NCBI GenBank assembly: GCA_964534325.1
Contig: CAZHOR010000005.1
Location: 62,001 to 126,000 of the forward strand
DNA length: 64,000 bases
Direction: 5' to 3'
DNA from: JdFR-22 sp964534325
GTDB lineage: Archaea > Halobacteriota > Archaeoglobi > Archaeoglobales > Archaeoglobaceae
Below are positions 42,092 to 51,361 of the stretch, one piece after another. The stretch's first letter is position 1. Each line of letters opens with the position of its first letter. The notes beneath the pieces were generated by a model that saw nothing but the letters and a program-made list of their open reading frames with translations, was not told where the DNA came from and did not search any database. Made by a program: the position numbers and the translations under genes.

Positions 42092-42454
42092 TGTAAGGGA
42101 AGTATGTTGTTGCTTTTTTAACTTTTTCAGTAATCCAAAAGTGTATCTTAAAAATTTTCAAATCATAAACTATGAGGCTGTATTAGGGGATAAATGAATT
42201 AAAGCTCTCGAAAAGAATATATTAAATATAAATATATTATAGTAAAAAAGTTAAAAATAACAAAGTTTTTAAGATAGAAAACAATAAATTCTTGACCGCG
42301 GGAGGTTACTCAAGGGGAAGTGTTGAGCTTACAATTTTTTATTTTTACCCACAAAGCCTCTTTTGGGCTTGGAACAGCTGGAGTAACTTTTCATATGGTC
42401 TAAGAATGTGTTTAAAAGAGTATTGAAGCAATAATGTTTTATAGGGGGTAAAAA
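42092..42454. promoter_or_regulatory. AT-rich divergent intergenic region upstream of the scaffold protein gene
   Basis: About 360 bases without a gene. It contains A/T runs ATATTAAATATAAATATATT (about 42218-42240) and AGTTAAAAATAACAAAG, several possible TATA boxes in either direction, and a GGGGGT ribosome site just before ATG 42455. A weak stem (CAAAGCC/GGGCTTG, about 42351-42375) lies close upstream of the scaffold gene. I see no small gene here. Confidence 0.45.
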
Positions 42455-45400
42455 ATGAATAAAAAGGTTTTAATGGCTGGAATGGCAGTTGTGCTGCTAT
42501 TGGCTCTTTTGACCTCCGGAAGCGCCGAAGAAGTAGAAGCTGATCCCTCCAATTTAAGGATAATGGAGGCGGCAGATGATCTGGTCTTCATTCGGAGCCC
42601 ACTGGCACCGGGCTACTGTCCGTCCAGTGGAGGGAGCACTACCTACGAATACATATCTGGTATAAACTACACTCGAAATCCGTCAGGTACCATGATAATC
42701 ACGGTAGAGGTATTCATTACCAATCCCACAGGCTGTACATACGGAAATCCCTGTCCGGAATACGATAACAGCCCGGAATATGTAAATGCGTGGGTTGACT
42801 GGGATGGAGACGGCGTATTCGAGAGCCATGAAAAAGTGATAGACGAGGCATTGACCAGCTACCTCGGCCTGAACTACTACGGCACCATGACCACCTCAGA
42901 GATCGTGACCATTCCCAACGGTTCAGCTAACACTACGTGGTTGAGAGTGAATCTGGGGTGGGATTATGACCCCAACGACCCCTGTGAGTCCTCCTGGACC
43001 TGGGGAGACGTATTCGATGAGCAAATATCTACGGAAACCGAATTACCACAAATAGAAGATATAGTTGTGACTGGTCCACCCGGCGATGAAGACAATCCCA
43101 TGACCACATATCCCGTCACACTGGAAGCAATCACTTCAACTGTTCCCGGATTCGTTATAGACAGCATAAGCTGGTCAGGAGACGATATTCCTTCAGGAGC
43201 GACCGGCAGCCCATACACTTACACTCCAGCAGCTGGGACCCACGGCAACAAGAACGTACAGTGCACCATAACATATGAGAAAACCGCAACAGCCGAAACA
43301 GGCGAGGATACCATGGCCAAAGGCTACAAGCTGTTCTTTGAGAAAAGTGGAGATGAGGACAGTGATGGTGAGCCCAACTGGTTCGAGCACTGGGCTACCG
43401 ATGGAGCTGTTCCCAGGCTGGGTGAAGCTTATTACGATCCTGCTATGGTCTATTATGGCTGTTTTGGTTGTACAGGCACCAGAGTTGAGCTGGGACCGAG
43501 TGCGGCCGGACAGCATTATGGCAGTGCCATTGTCCTCAACACTTACTTCGGGACAGAGAGCTTTGGAGGGCCTTCAATTACCGGTATTGACTGTGCATCG
43601 GAGGTTGTTGCCCACGAATTCTATCACAAGTGGGTGTGGCAGAACTGGCAATCAGGTGGGATGTGGGTAGGTAAAACGGATTCCGACCAGAGCGGAAGTT
43701 ACGATGACGACCTTCCTGACGATTACGAGAACACCGTATCCCATACGTGGAATAATGATACCGACACCTATGACCTGGAGCACAAAAAATCCTCCATATA
43801 CAAGTACTACGGTGACCAGGAATATATGGCCATGAGAACAGGTAATCTAACTAAAGGAAATCCTGCAAAGGACTGGGCCAATCCCGGAAAGCAGACCAAT
43901 TCTCTCTACGACACCGTGGATGTAGCGGTCAAGAGCTTGTTCTCCATGGATAACGGACCTCTAAAAGCCAATTTTACCGGTCTGAACACTGAAGAGGGCG
44001 AAGATACTGATGCCGACGGCCTCTACGAGTATCTGACGGTCACTTCAGAATTGAACGTCACCACCGGCGGAATGGGGAACATGGTAGCTATACTGAAGGA
44101 CCTTTCAGGGAATCAAATATCTGTGGTGAACCGGCCTTTGGACTTATCAATGGGAATCCAGAACATTACTGTGCGTTTCGACGGAGTTGACGTGTGGAAC
44201 CACGGAGTGAACGGCTCTTATAACGTCAGCATGGTCATGAGCAACGAATTCGATCATCCCAGTGATGTGGATAACCAGTATTTCGCTACCTCTGCCTACC
44301 GCTACACCGACTTCCAGTTCCGGGCCGCTGAGTTCACCCGGAATTATTCCGAGTTAACAGTAGATACAGACAGTGATAAACTGTATAATTACCTGATAAT
44401 AAACGTTGGAACTTACGTCAGGGAATCGGGAGAATACACTGTCGTGGGATGGCTTTATGATGGCAACGAGACCAAAATAACCACCACACATAATACTACC
44501 CATCTAAACACAGGTAAAAATATGGTGATGCTCCTTTTCAGCGGTGAAGACATCAGGTACAGCAGATTGAGTGGACCATATTATTTGAGGTACCTCACGT
44601 TGATGGAGGATGGAGAACAAATCGATTTCATTTTGGATGCCTACTCCACAGATGACTATAGATTCGACCGATTCCAGACAAGAGAAGCAGAATTGAGGGA
44701 CTCTTATGAATCATGGGGTAAAGACCCCAACAAGAACAAATTCTACGATTATCTGACGGTAGCTGTAGGCATAAGAACCTATGAACCGGGCAAATATACG
44801 GTACTCGGGGACCTTTATGACGAGAAAGGGAATATGGTAGGGCAGGTGTCCGGTGAAAAAGAATTCGAAGGTACCGGGACCGAGTACATACAGCTGAACT
44901 TCCTGGGGAAGGACATATTCCTCAACGGGATGGACGGACCCTATTTCTTGAAGCACGTGTCCCTCATCGGTGAAAACGGTATTGTGGACTATCAGGAGGA
45001 TGCTCATGCAACCTCAGCTTACAAAGTGGGGATGTTCAGACCACTGGTGATGCTGGCTGGCGCCTATAAAGACGAGGGTGAAGACGCTGACGGTAACGGC
45101 TTATACGATAATCTTACGGTATGTGCTGCAGTTTTAACTACGGACAGCGGTAGGTGTGTGCTCCACGCAAGACTGGTCGACCAGAACGGGAAAGAGATAC
45201 TGTGGGCCAAAAATGCTGCCGATGTAACCGGCTGCCTGTATAATTTCGGAGTTGATGACCTGAAATCTGATGAGATGAAGGCCTGCATACCCAATACCAT
45301 ATGCATCAATTTCTCAGGCGAATACATTAACGCAAACCAGGAGGACGGCCCATATGAGGTAAGCGATGTATTTGTCTATCACACTGGAGACGTCTTTGTC

Positions 45401-46333
45401 CCTGACTACGCAAGAAAACCCGCCAAGACCGCTGAATATGGATTCACTCAGTTCGAAAAAGCCGGCATACTGACAGGAGTAGTAGTTGACAGCAACGGAA
45501 ATCCTGTTCCCAACTCTGTGGTGATCATCGAGGGAGTGGATTACGATTACGCTGACTCCCATGGCAAATACCTGCTCACCATACTGAAGAGCGGGACCTA
45601 TGAAGTGAGAGCCGACCCACCTACAGGTTCAGAGCTTATAGGGGACTCTGCCACGATCACTGCCACAGTTGGAGAGAAAGTGGTCTATAATTTCACTTTG
45701 GTGACAGGTGAAGAGCTGAAGAACAAGGTCTATCTGAATCCCGATGTTAGCAGAGCCAGGTTCTGCTCCACCACCACGGTAGAGATCTGGGTCGATGCTG
45801 CAGACCTCAAATCAGGGCAGATCGAGCTGCTGTACGATCCAAACTGTGCTGAAGTGGTTAACTTCATAAGGAACAAGGAAGTATTTGCCCTGGGTGGATG
45901 GAACCATCAGGCAGGGAGAGAATGGATAACCTTTGCCACAGAAAAAGAAGGCATCACTGGAAAATATTTGGTGGGGAAACTGGAGATACACTGCATCGAC
46001 GATAGCTGTAAGTGCTCAACTCCCTTCAAATTCGGAGATAAGAGCGCATTATTCGATCCTATGGGAGACAGAATAAAGACCAACTGGATGAACGGAGAAT
46101 TCGAGTGCTGGTGCGCACTATGCGGTGATGTCAACTGCGATGGCAAGGTGAACATGGGTGACGTTATCCTCCTGTTGAACCATGTGACCTACGGATACTC
46201 CATCTGCGATAGGTGGGCAGCAGACGTCAACTGTGATGGAGAAATCGATATGGGTGATGTGGGACTTCTCCACAATTACGTGACCTACAAAGAGTACCCG
46301 CTTCGCTGCTGTGAGCTGAAGGTGGAGAAATAG
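42455..46333 (+). CDS. Secreted multidomain protein with metallopeptidase-like motif, cohesin and dockerin
   Basis: 1292 residues. Signal peptide 1-24; GEVED-like domain about 62-190 (NAWVDWDGDGVFESHE); a peptidase-like region with HEFYH at 387-391 (HExxH); four tandem modules of about 115-120 residues beginning near 505, 625, 745 and 870, each opening with an Asp-rich loop such as EDTDADGLYEYLTV; a carboxypeptidase-regulatory-like domain (about 1005-1080, GVVVDSNGNPVPNSVVIIEG); a cohesin-like domain (about 1089-1219); and a dockerin (1222-1285) with two calcium loops, GDVNCDGKVNMGDVILLLNH and ADVNCDGEIDMGDVGLLHNY. Holding both cohesin and dockerin lets it chain with itself or dock on the anchored cohesin encoded 25 bases downstream. 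Peptidase activity is only inferred. Confidence 0.85.
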   Translation: MNKKVLMAGMAVVLLLALLTSGSAEEVEADPSNLRIMEAADDLVFIRSPLAPGYCPSSGGSTTYEYISGINYTRNPSGTMIITVEVFITNPTGCTYGNPCPEYDNSPEYVNAWVDWDGDGVFESHEKVIDEALTSYLGLNYYGTMTTSEIVTIPNGSANTTWLRVNLGWDYDPNDPCESSWTWGDVFDEQISTETELPQIEDIVVTGPPGDEDNPMTTYPVTLEAITSTVPGFVIDSISWSGDDIPSGATGSPYTYTPAAGTHGNKNVQCTITYEKTATAETGEDTMAKGYKLFFEKSGDEDSDGEPNWFEHWATDGAVPRLGEAYYDPAMVYYGCFGCTGTRVELGPSAAGQHYGSAIVLNTYFGTESFGGPSITGIDCASEVVAHEFYHKWVWQNWQSGGMWVGKTDSDQSGSYDDDLPDDYENTVSHTWNNDTDTYDLEHKKSSIYKYYGDQEYMAMRTGNLTKGNPAKDWANPGKQTNSLYDTVDVAVKSLFSMDNGPLKANFTGLNTEEGEDTDADGLYEYLTVTSELNVTTGGMGNMVAILKDLSGNQISVVNRPLDLSMGIQNITVRFDGVDVWNHGVNGSYNVSMVMSNEFDHPSDVDNQYFATSAYRYTDFQFRAAEFTRNYSELTVDTDSDKLYNYLIINVGTYVRESGEYTVVGWLYDGNETKITTTHNTTHLNTGKNMVMLLFSGEDIRYSRLSGPYYLRYLTLMEDGEQIDFILDAYSTDDYRFDRFQTREAELRDSYESWGKDPNKNKFYDYLTVAVGIRTYEPGKYTVLGDLYDEKGNMVGQVSGEKEFEGTGTEYIQLNFLGKDIFLNGMDGPYFLKHVSLIGENGIVDYQEDAHATSAYKVGMFRPLVMLAGAYKDEGEDADGNGLYDNLTVCAAVLTTDSGRCVLHARLVDQNGKEILWAKNAADVTGCLYNFGVDDLKSDEMKACIPNTICINFSGEYINANQEDGPYEVSDVFVYHTGDVFVPDYARKPAKTAEYGFTQFEKAGILTGVVVDSNGNPVPNSVVIIEGVDYDYADSHGKYLLTILKSGTYEVRADPPTGSELIGDSATITATVGEKVVYNFTLVTGEELKNKVYLNPDVSRARFCSTTTVEIWVDAADLKSGQIELLYDPNCAEVVNFIRNKEVFALGGWNHQAGREWITFATEKEGITGKYLVGKLEIHCIDDSCKCSTPFKFGDKSALFDPMGDRIKTNWMNGEFECWCALCGDVNCDGKVNMGDVILLLNHVTYGYSICDRWAADVNCDGEIDMGDVGLLHNYVTYKEYPLRCCELKVEK

Positions 46334-46358
46334 AATAAAAATAAAACGAGGGAATGCT

Positions 46359-47189
46359 ATGGACCAGAATTTAATCAAATTTTTTCTTTTTTTTCTTTTG
46401 ACCTTAATTCTATTAACTGTAGCTGCAACACCCCATGCACTATCTCAGGATGCGCTGCTGAACCCCCAAAAAGTTGAAGCCGCCGATGGAGCTGAAAAAG
46501 TTAGCATATGGGTCAACGCCTCGGATTTCCAGGGAGGACAAATAAACCTGACTTATGATCCTTCCTGCGTTAACATCACCGATTTTGAGGTAGCTGAAGA
46601 ATTCGTCATTTCGGGTAGGAACTCTAAACAACCGGGTAGGGAATTCATTACTTTTGCAGCCATGTACTCCATCACGGGTCAAGAGCTCATCGGGACGCTC
46701 GACATCCAGTGCAACTCTGAATGCGATACTGCACTAACCTTCGATAAGGATAGCGCCATATTCGACCCATATGGCAAAGAAATCCCTGTAGACTGGCAAG
46801 ATGGAGTATGCGAGTGCTTGAGCTCATTCAAACCCCAGCCCAAACCCACACAAACCCCCCAACCAGGTGAAAGCAGTGGAAGCAGAGGCGGAGGTGGAGG
46901 GAGGATAGTAGTAGCTACTTCGCCTCCTGTCCAGCCCACAACCACCTCGATCACCACTCAAATACCTGCTGAGACCACTACTCCCGAGTCAACACCCAAA
47001 ACCACTTCAATTCCATCCACAACACCCACACCCTCTGCCACTGCGACTGCTCAAGAGACCTCTAAAGCCACAGCCACAGCCATATCTACACCGATCACAG
47101 AGTACTTTGGCTCTACTCTCAGCATTGCAGCACTGGCACTGGTGGTAACCTCAATTGCAGTTATATTATACCTCATCGTTCGACGTTAG
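46359..47189 (+). CDS. Membrane-anchored cohesin protein (anchoring scaffoldin-like)
   Basis: 276 residues. Signal peptide or N-terminal membrane helix 7-28; cohesin-like domain about 33-165, clearly related to that of the previous protein (shared I-W-V-x-A-x-D, G-G-Q-I-x-L-x-Y-D-P-x-C, P-G-R-E-F-I-T-F-A, S-A-I-F-D-P-x-G, W-x-D-G-V-C-E-C); a Gly run and a Thr/Pro/Ser linker about 168-245; a C-terminal membrane helix (LSIAALALVVTSIAVILYLI) ending VRR. This layout would hold one cohesin away from the cell membrane. GAGGGA lies before the ATG. It is in operon with the dockerin protein and is its probable receptor. Confidence 0.85.
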   Translation: MDQNLIKFFLFFLLTLILLTVAATPHALSQDALLNPQKVEAADGAEKVSIWVNASDFQGGQINLTYDPSCVNITDFEVAEEFVISGRNSKQPGREFITFAAMYSITGQELIGTLDIQCNSECDTALTFDKDSAIFDPYGKEIPVDWQDGVCECLSSFKPQPKPTQTPQPGESSGSRGGGGGRIVVATSPPVQPTTTSITTQIPAETTTPESTPKTTSIPSTTPTPSATATAQETSKATATAISTPITEYFGSTLSIAALALVVTSIAVILYLIVRR

Positions 47190-47192
47190 CCT

Positions 47193-47216
47193 TATTTTTA
47201 CCTATTTTCTTTGAGA
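47193..47216 (+). terminator. T-rich stop after the cohesin gene
   Basis: CCTTATTTTTACCTATTTTCTTT follows the stop within a few bases and offers two short T tracts, in line with archaeal termination. A near-duplicate GTCTTTACTAAG appears twice just beyond (about 47219 and 47234). Confidence 0.45.
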
Positions 47217-47311
47217 CCAGTCTTTACTAAGCGGTCTTTACTAAGGAATTAGTGCCAATAAAGAAGAATTGAGAATCGCTAATTTTATAATCCACACGGA
47301 TAAGGAGAACT

Positions 47312-47491
47312 GTGTACTTTGAGGTGTGGGTGGACAGAATGAGAAAAGACGATGTAGAGAACTCCTTGCAGGAAGTGTGCGAGGAAGTCCACGAGGTCAG
47401 CTATGATTACCACTACATCGTAAAGGTCTCAGATGAAGCGTTGCTGAACCTCAATGGTATCAAAAAATATAGAGAGCACTACAAGTGCTAA
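47312..47491 (+). CDS. Small hypothetical protein, 59 residues
   Basis: GTG 47312 to TAA 47491. AAGGAG five bases before the GTG and the TATA-like TTTATAATC about 25 bases earlier support expression. The protein starts VYFEVWVDRMRKDDVENSLQ and continues EVCEEVHEVSYDYHYIVKVS, ending HYKC; the alternation of strands and one helix looks like a small ferredoxin-like (ACT-type) fold. No family is recognised. It was too short to stand out otherwise, and codon use is like its neighbours. Confidence 0.68.
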   Translation: MYFEVWVDRMRKDDVENSLQEVCEEVHEVSYDYHYIVKVSDEALLNLNGIKKYREHYKC

Positions 47492-47576
47492 TTCTTTACC
47501 GCTGAATATTGCTGGTACTCAAATCGCCAGACCTGCACTGATTTAATGTTGATTTAATGTCGATCTAATGTCTGAT

Positions 47577-49022
47577 TCATTCCAGTTCGGAGCCGTTACC
47601 TCTTTTGAGGATGCTTTCTCCGGCTATAAGCCCGGTTACGGCTGCTCCTACTATTCCTCTGCTAATGCCTGCTCCATCACCGACAGCGTAGATGTTATGG
47701 AGGTTGGTGCGCATCTCGGAGTCCACTTTCAATTTTAAGGAGTAGAACTTTATCTCCGGGGCGTAGAGCAATGTGGAGTCATCTGCGACGCCGGGCATGA
47801 CCTTATCCAGCTGCTCCAGAGCATCCACGATGTCGTCTATCACTCTTCCCGGGTAGGCCAGACTTATGTCCCCCGGTATGGCCGATTTTAGTGTGGGGTG
47901 GACCAGTCGGTTGAGCTGAACTCTGCTGTCGGTACTCCTCCTGCCCAACCTCAGATCCTTCAGTCTCTGGACCAATGGGTTACCCCCACCCAGTTTGGTG
48001 GTTATCCTGGCGAGGTCTCGGCCCCACTCGTTGGGATACTCGAAGGGCTCGGTAAAGTTGTAATGCGCCAGAAGAGCGAAATTGGAGTTGTTGGTCTTCA
48101 CTTTGGCCTTGCTGTGTCCGTTCACCAGACAGAATTCCCCGTAATCTTCTCGAAGGACCCAGCCCTGAGGGCATGTGCAGAAGGTCCTCACGTAATCGTC
48201 GTGTTTCTTGGTGGTGACCCTCAACTTGGGGTCATAGACCTTGGTGGTTATCTCCTCCATGATGGACGCAGGAACTTCCACTCTCACGCCCACATCGATT
48301 GCCTTGGAGTCAAAGACGTTGTTCACTTCAATACCGTATTCCAGAGCCCATTGTTCCAGCCAGGCAGCTCCCCCTCTTCCTACTCCTATGACAAGGTAAT
48401 CGTAAGCAAATTGCCTGCCGTCCTCTGTCATCAGGGTCTTTTCAACCGGATCAATATCAGTCACAGTGGTCTTAGTAAAGATACTGACGCCGTGGCTCTT
48501 CAGCTCGTCTTCCATACTCTTGATCACCTTGGGAAGCTCGTCACTACCTACATGCCTCTGTATAAGGGGCACAAATTCTATACCGGCTGAGTTGGACTTC
48601 CTTACCAGCTCACTTATTTTACCGTCTTCAAGGCCATAGGTTTCGTCCGGAGCGCCATGACGCTGGAAGCCATCGTCAACTTCTTTCATCTTCTCCAAGA
48701 GGTATTTCTTATTCACCAGACCCAGAAAGTTTCCTCCTACCGTATAGCTGGAGGGGTAATCAGGGTTAACGAAATTCAATTTCCCGTCTGACAACCCACC
48801 TGCTCCCCCTATACCAGAGGTTATATTGCAGGGCTCACATTTCTTACAATAGCTCTCTATCAGGTCGCTGGGACAGCTACGCTTGTTGATGTCTCTCCCC
48901 ATCTCGAAGATAGCAACATTAAAATGGTTAGCAAGCTTAAATGCGGAAAATAGACCACCGGGTCCCGCACCAATTATAATAACATCGTATTTTTCACATT
49001 CATTTGATGCGTTATTCGTCAT
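47577..49022 (-). CDS. NAD(P)/FAD-dependent oxidoreductase (COG2509 family)
   Basis: 481 residues from ATG 49022 (a TTG six codons upstream is in frame). DVIIIGAGPGGLFSAFKLA is the FAD-binding motif, followed by GRDINKRSCPSDLIESYCKK and CEPCNITSGIGGAGGLSDGK, a cysteine-bearing motif typical of this uncharacterised dehydrogenase family. The late NIYAVGDGAGISRGIVGAA is the second dinucleotide contact. LVIGVGRGGAAW lies between. The cysteines could bind a metal or cluster. It stands alone, convergent with the small gene at 47.3 kb. Confidence 0.87.
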   Translation of the reverse strand: MTNNASNECEKYDVIIIGAGPGGLFSAFKLANHFNVAIFEMGRDINKRSCPSDLIESYCKKCEPCNITSGIGGAGGLSDGKLNFVNPDYPSSYTVGGNFLGLVNKKYLLEKMKEVDDGFQRHGAPDETYGLEDGKISELVRKSNSAGIEFVPLIQRHVGSDELPKVIKSMEDELKSHGVSIFTKTTVTDIDPVEKTLMTEDGRQFAYDYLVIGVGRGGAAWLEQWALEYGIEVNNVFDSKAIDVGVRVEVPASIMEEITTKVYDPKLRVTTKKHDDYVRTFCTCPQGWVLREDYGEFCLVNGHSKAKVKTNNSNFALLAHYNFTEPFEYPNEWGRDLARITTKLGGGNPLVQRLKDLRLGRRSTDSRVQLNRLVHPTLKSAIPGDISLAYPGRVIDDIVDALEQLDKVMPGVADDSTLLYAPEIKFYSLKLKVDSEMRTNLHNIYAVGDGAGISRGIVGAAVTGLIAGESILKRGNGSELE

Positions 49023-49130
49023 ACATTTCCCCAAGCTCAAAGAATGTCTATTTAATACTTTCTCTTTATTGAACTAAACCTGTTATCTCAATCCGGAAAC
49101 AAAAAAAGGAGTTCAAAGGTTAAAGATAGG

Positions 49131-49499
49131 TTATTGACCGGAGCCGGTTTGTTCGGAGCCGGAAGAAAACATGGACTGGAGCTTGTTTTGCAATTCTTCC
49201 AGTTTTTCCCGCAGTTTATTTTCCTGTCTCTCCAGTGTCTTAACCCTTAAACCATAGGTCTCTTTCTTCTCTTCCAGTTCACTGACCAGTTTCTCCTTGT
49301 CGGCCTTGACCAGCACATTGCCAGCCGCTTTATACATGGGTACTTCCTCTCCGGCATTCTGGACTTCTTCCAGGGCTTCTTCAGCTTCCTGCTGGTAGGC
49401 TTCTGCCTGCCTCTTCTGGCTCATAACCGACTGTAACTGCTGCTGCAATTGCTGAAGTTGAGATAACATATTTTGCGCATCAGGTGGTAAATCCTTCAT
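49131..49499 (-). CDS. pfdB: Prefoldin beta subunit
   Basis: 122 residues. Two long coiled-coil helices (about 1-50 and 72-112, rich in Gln, Glu, Lys and Leu) flank a beta-hairpin (EVPMYKAAGNVLVKADKEKL), the standard prefoldin plan. Six-subunit prefoldin holds unfolded proteins and passes them to the thermosome. The ATG overlaps the pcc1 stop by four bases. Brix-pcc1-pfdB is a conserved archaeal block. Confidence 0.95.
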   Translation of the reverse strand: MKDLPPDAQNMLSQLQQLQQQLQSVMSQKRQAEAYQQEAEEALEEVQNAGEEVPMYKAAGNVLVKADKEKLVSELEEKKETYGLRVKTLERQENKLREKLEELQNKLQSMFSSGSEQTGSGQ

Positions 49500-49717
49500 T
49501 CTAACACCTCTAACATTTTTTCACACATTTTTATTAGCCTGAGCCAGCCGTTTATAGCTGCTCTTAGCTCAGTAACATCATCTGCTCTAAGGTTTATTAT
49601 AAGCCCATCCTCCCTTAAATAAATGTTTGCCTTCCTGCTCTCAATCTTAAGGGATTCATAGAGCAGATGGGGCTCTTTCCCTTTCAGGGTGAATTCAGCT
49701 CTCATTTCGCTCTTCAT
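49496..49717 (-). CDS. pcc1: KEOPS complex subunit Pcc1
   Basis: 73 residues. The Pcc1 signature appears as AEFTLKGKEPHLLYESLKIE, IYLREDGLIINLRADDVTEL and RAAINGWLRLIKMCEKM. Pcc1 dimerises the KEOPS complex, which makes threonylcarbamoyladenosine (t6A) in tRNA with Kae1 and Bud32. It overlaps the Brix gene by 23 bases and pfdB by four. A start four codons in (MRAEF) is also possible. Confidence 0.93.
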   Translation of the reverse strand: MKSEMRAEFTLKGKEPHLLYESLKIESRKANIYLREDGLIINLRADDVTELRAAINGWLRLIKMCEKMLEVLE

Positions 49718-50141
49718 CTACTCTGAATAACTTGAGCTTAAAAACACTTTTCTTATTGTATCTAAAATCCAGAGTCCATCCGTCAGATGAAGTTACCAGC
49801 ACTTTCTTGGGGGAGTCAAAATTTATTCTGGTCTCAGAAGATATGGCGTCCATAATGGTGGGATTAAAGGGGGGTTTTCCACTAAAGATGACCGGACTGT
49901 GGTCCATATCCAATTTCTTTATTTCTCCCACGTTAAAGCTCAACAGGTACTGCTTTCCTTCTGCATATATCCTTAGTGAGCTGGGGTTTCCTCCTTTCTC
50001 TCCAACCAGTGCCAGCTTTCCTTCGAAATCCTTGACATTGGCTTTTCCTCTGGAGACATATTCCCAGTTCATAAAATTCCCCAGGACTTTGGCAAAGGTC
50101 CTGGTCTTTTGACCGGGTTTTCTGGAAGTAGTTATGAGCAT
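49695..50141 (-). CDS. Brix-domain ribosome biogenesis protein (Imp4-like)
   Basis: 148 residues from ATG 50141; a TTG five codons upstream would overlap the Usp stop. MLITTSRKPGQKTRTFAKVL is the sigma-70-like motif start of Brix/Imp4 proteins, and SPVIFSGKPPFNPTIMDAIS continues the fold. Brix proteins bind rRNA during large or small subunit assembly. It is upstream of and overlaps pcc1, in the conserved archaeal order. Confidence 0.92.
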   Translation of the reverse strand: MLITTSRKPGQKTRTFAKVLGNFMNWEYVSRGKANVKDFEGKLALVGEKGGNPSSLRIYAEGKQYLLSFNVGEIKKLDMDHSPVIFSGKPPFNPTIMDAISSETRINFDSPKKVLVTSSDGWTLDFRYNKKSVFKLKLFRVDEERNES

Positions 50142-50152
50142 TTCAGCTATTA

Positions 50153-51013
50153 TCAATACTTGAAGACGAATACAGGGATCTCAGATTGCCTCACAACTGA
50201 ATCGGTTGTGCTGCCCAGGAAAGCTCCTCCCAGGAAACCCAGTCCTCTGGAGCCCATCATGACCATGCTGGCATTCTCTTCTTTAGAGGACTTTAAGATC
50301 TCCTTGTAGGGGCTCCCTTCTTTTATAACTACTTTGACATTTATTCCCTGCTCTTTGAGCTCGTTCTCCGCAGACTCCAGAAGGGATTCCTTCTCTTTAT
50401 CCATCTTGTTCTCCACCACATTCAGGAGTACCACTTCCTTTCCACCTGATACTGCTGCATCTTTAACATATTTTATTAAGCCCTGAGAGTATTCAGAGAA
50501 GTCGTAGGCGAAGAGAATCCTATCCAGAGGGTCTCGCTGCATTTCACACTCGAAAGAGCCGTTTTCTGTTTTGAAGCACTTGGGCTTGACCACCATTACG
50601 GGTATCTTGGACTTTCTGACCACTCCCTCGGAGACGCTGCCCATAAGTATCTCCTTGAGGAATCCTTTACCTTTGGAGCCCATCACGATAAAGTCTGCAT
50701 TCACTTCTTCCGCACTCTTTACCACTTCGGCCACCGGGTCCCCTCTGGGTACAGGAGTCACATAACGGGCTCCAATCCCGTTCTCCTTAAGCCTGTCCAC
50801 CATTTTGGATAGCTCTTTCTCACTCTCTTCTTCCTCGTGTTTTATCCAGGAGTCCACATTGAAACCGGATGTTACCCCCACAACTTTTGTGAGGTTGATG
50901 ACCCTTACCAGTACGACTTCCTCCACACCCATCTTCTTCAGGCTGGGGAGCCATCTTATAATCCCTTCAGCCACCTGTGAAAAATCAGTCGGAAACAGTG
51001 CTCTTTTCAACAT
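50153..51013 (-). CDS. Tandem universal stress protein
   Basis: 286 residues from ATG 51013, with AGGTGAG nine to fifteen bases upstream; earlier codons in frame have no such site. Two UspA domains are in tandem. Each ends with the ATP-binding loop: MGSKGKGFLKEILMGSVSEG and MGSRGLGFLGGAFLGSTTDS, both G-x2-G-x9-G-S/T types. So both sites could bind nucleotide. The stop abuts the Brix gene. The gap 51104-51301 to the divergent DacZ gene holds only promoters. Confidence 0.93.
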   Translation of the reverse strand: MLKRALFPTDFSQVAEGIIRWLPSLKKMGVEEVVLVRVINLTKVVGVTSGFNVDSWIKHEEEESEKELSKMVDRLKENGIGARYVTPVPRGDPVAEVVKSAEEVNADFIVMGSKGKGFLKEILMGSVSEGVVRKSKIPVMVVKPKCFKTENGSFECEMQRDPLDRILFAYDFSEYSQGLIKYVKDAAVSGGKEVVLLNVVENKMDKEKESLLESAENELKEQGINVKVVIKEGSPYKEILKSSKEENASMVMMGSRGLGFLGGAFLGSTTDSVVRQSEIPVFVFKY

Positions 51014-51330
51014 AAAACTCACCTGTATTTTAGGCATAATAATCAACTTATTTATATTATTTTTTGCTTCCCGGGAGATACCATCTGGCAAAAACAAGGA
51101 CAATATAAGTGGGAGAGCAAGAGATCAAAGATATGTGCCTTACCGCATAAGACCGGGCTCTATTCAGATAAGGATTAGCAGGAGGCATATCAACCCTAAG
51201 TATTTTGATATAAGTTATTTAATACCTCTCTCCAATTTTAATGTATATTGTTTAGAATTGTGAATTACTTCGTTAAGTGTTAATGTATCCCTTTATGGTT
51301 AATGCAAATTTTTATTTTGAACACGCAAAA

Positions 51331-51342
51331 TTTAAAATATTT
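51331..51342 (+). promoter_or_regulatory. TATA box placing the dacZ transcript start at its ATG
   Basis: TTTAAAATATTT is centred about 26 bases before ATG 51362, so the message would begin at the start codon. There is no ribosome-binding site. This supports the 279-residue form over one starting at 51302. Confidence 0.5.
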
Positions 51343-51361
51343 ACCAATACATTATATACTA

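Noticed and set aside
47898..48590. Open frame of 230 codons on the plus strand
   Set aside because: It is antisense to the FAD oxidoreductase, whose motifs are clear; the plus-strand protein has no domain-like pattern and no ribosome site.
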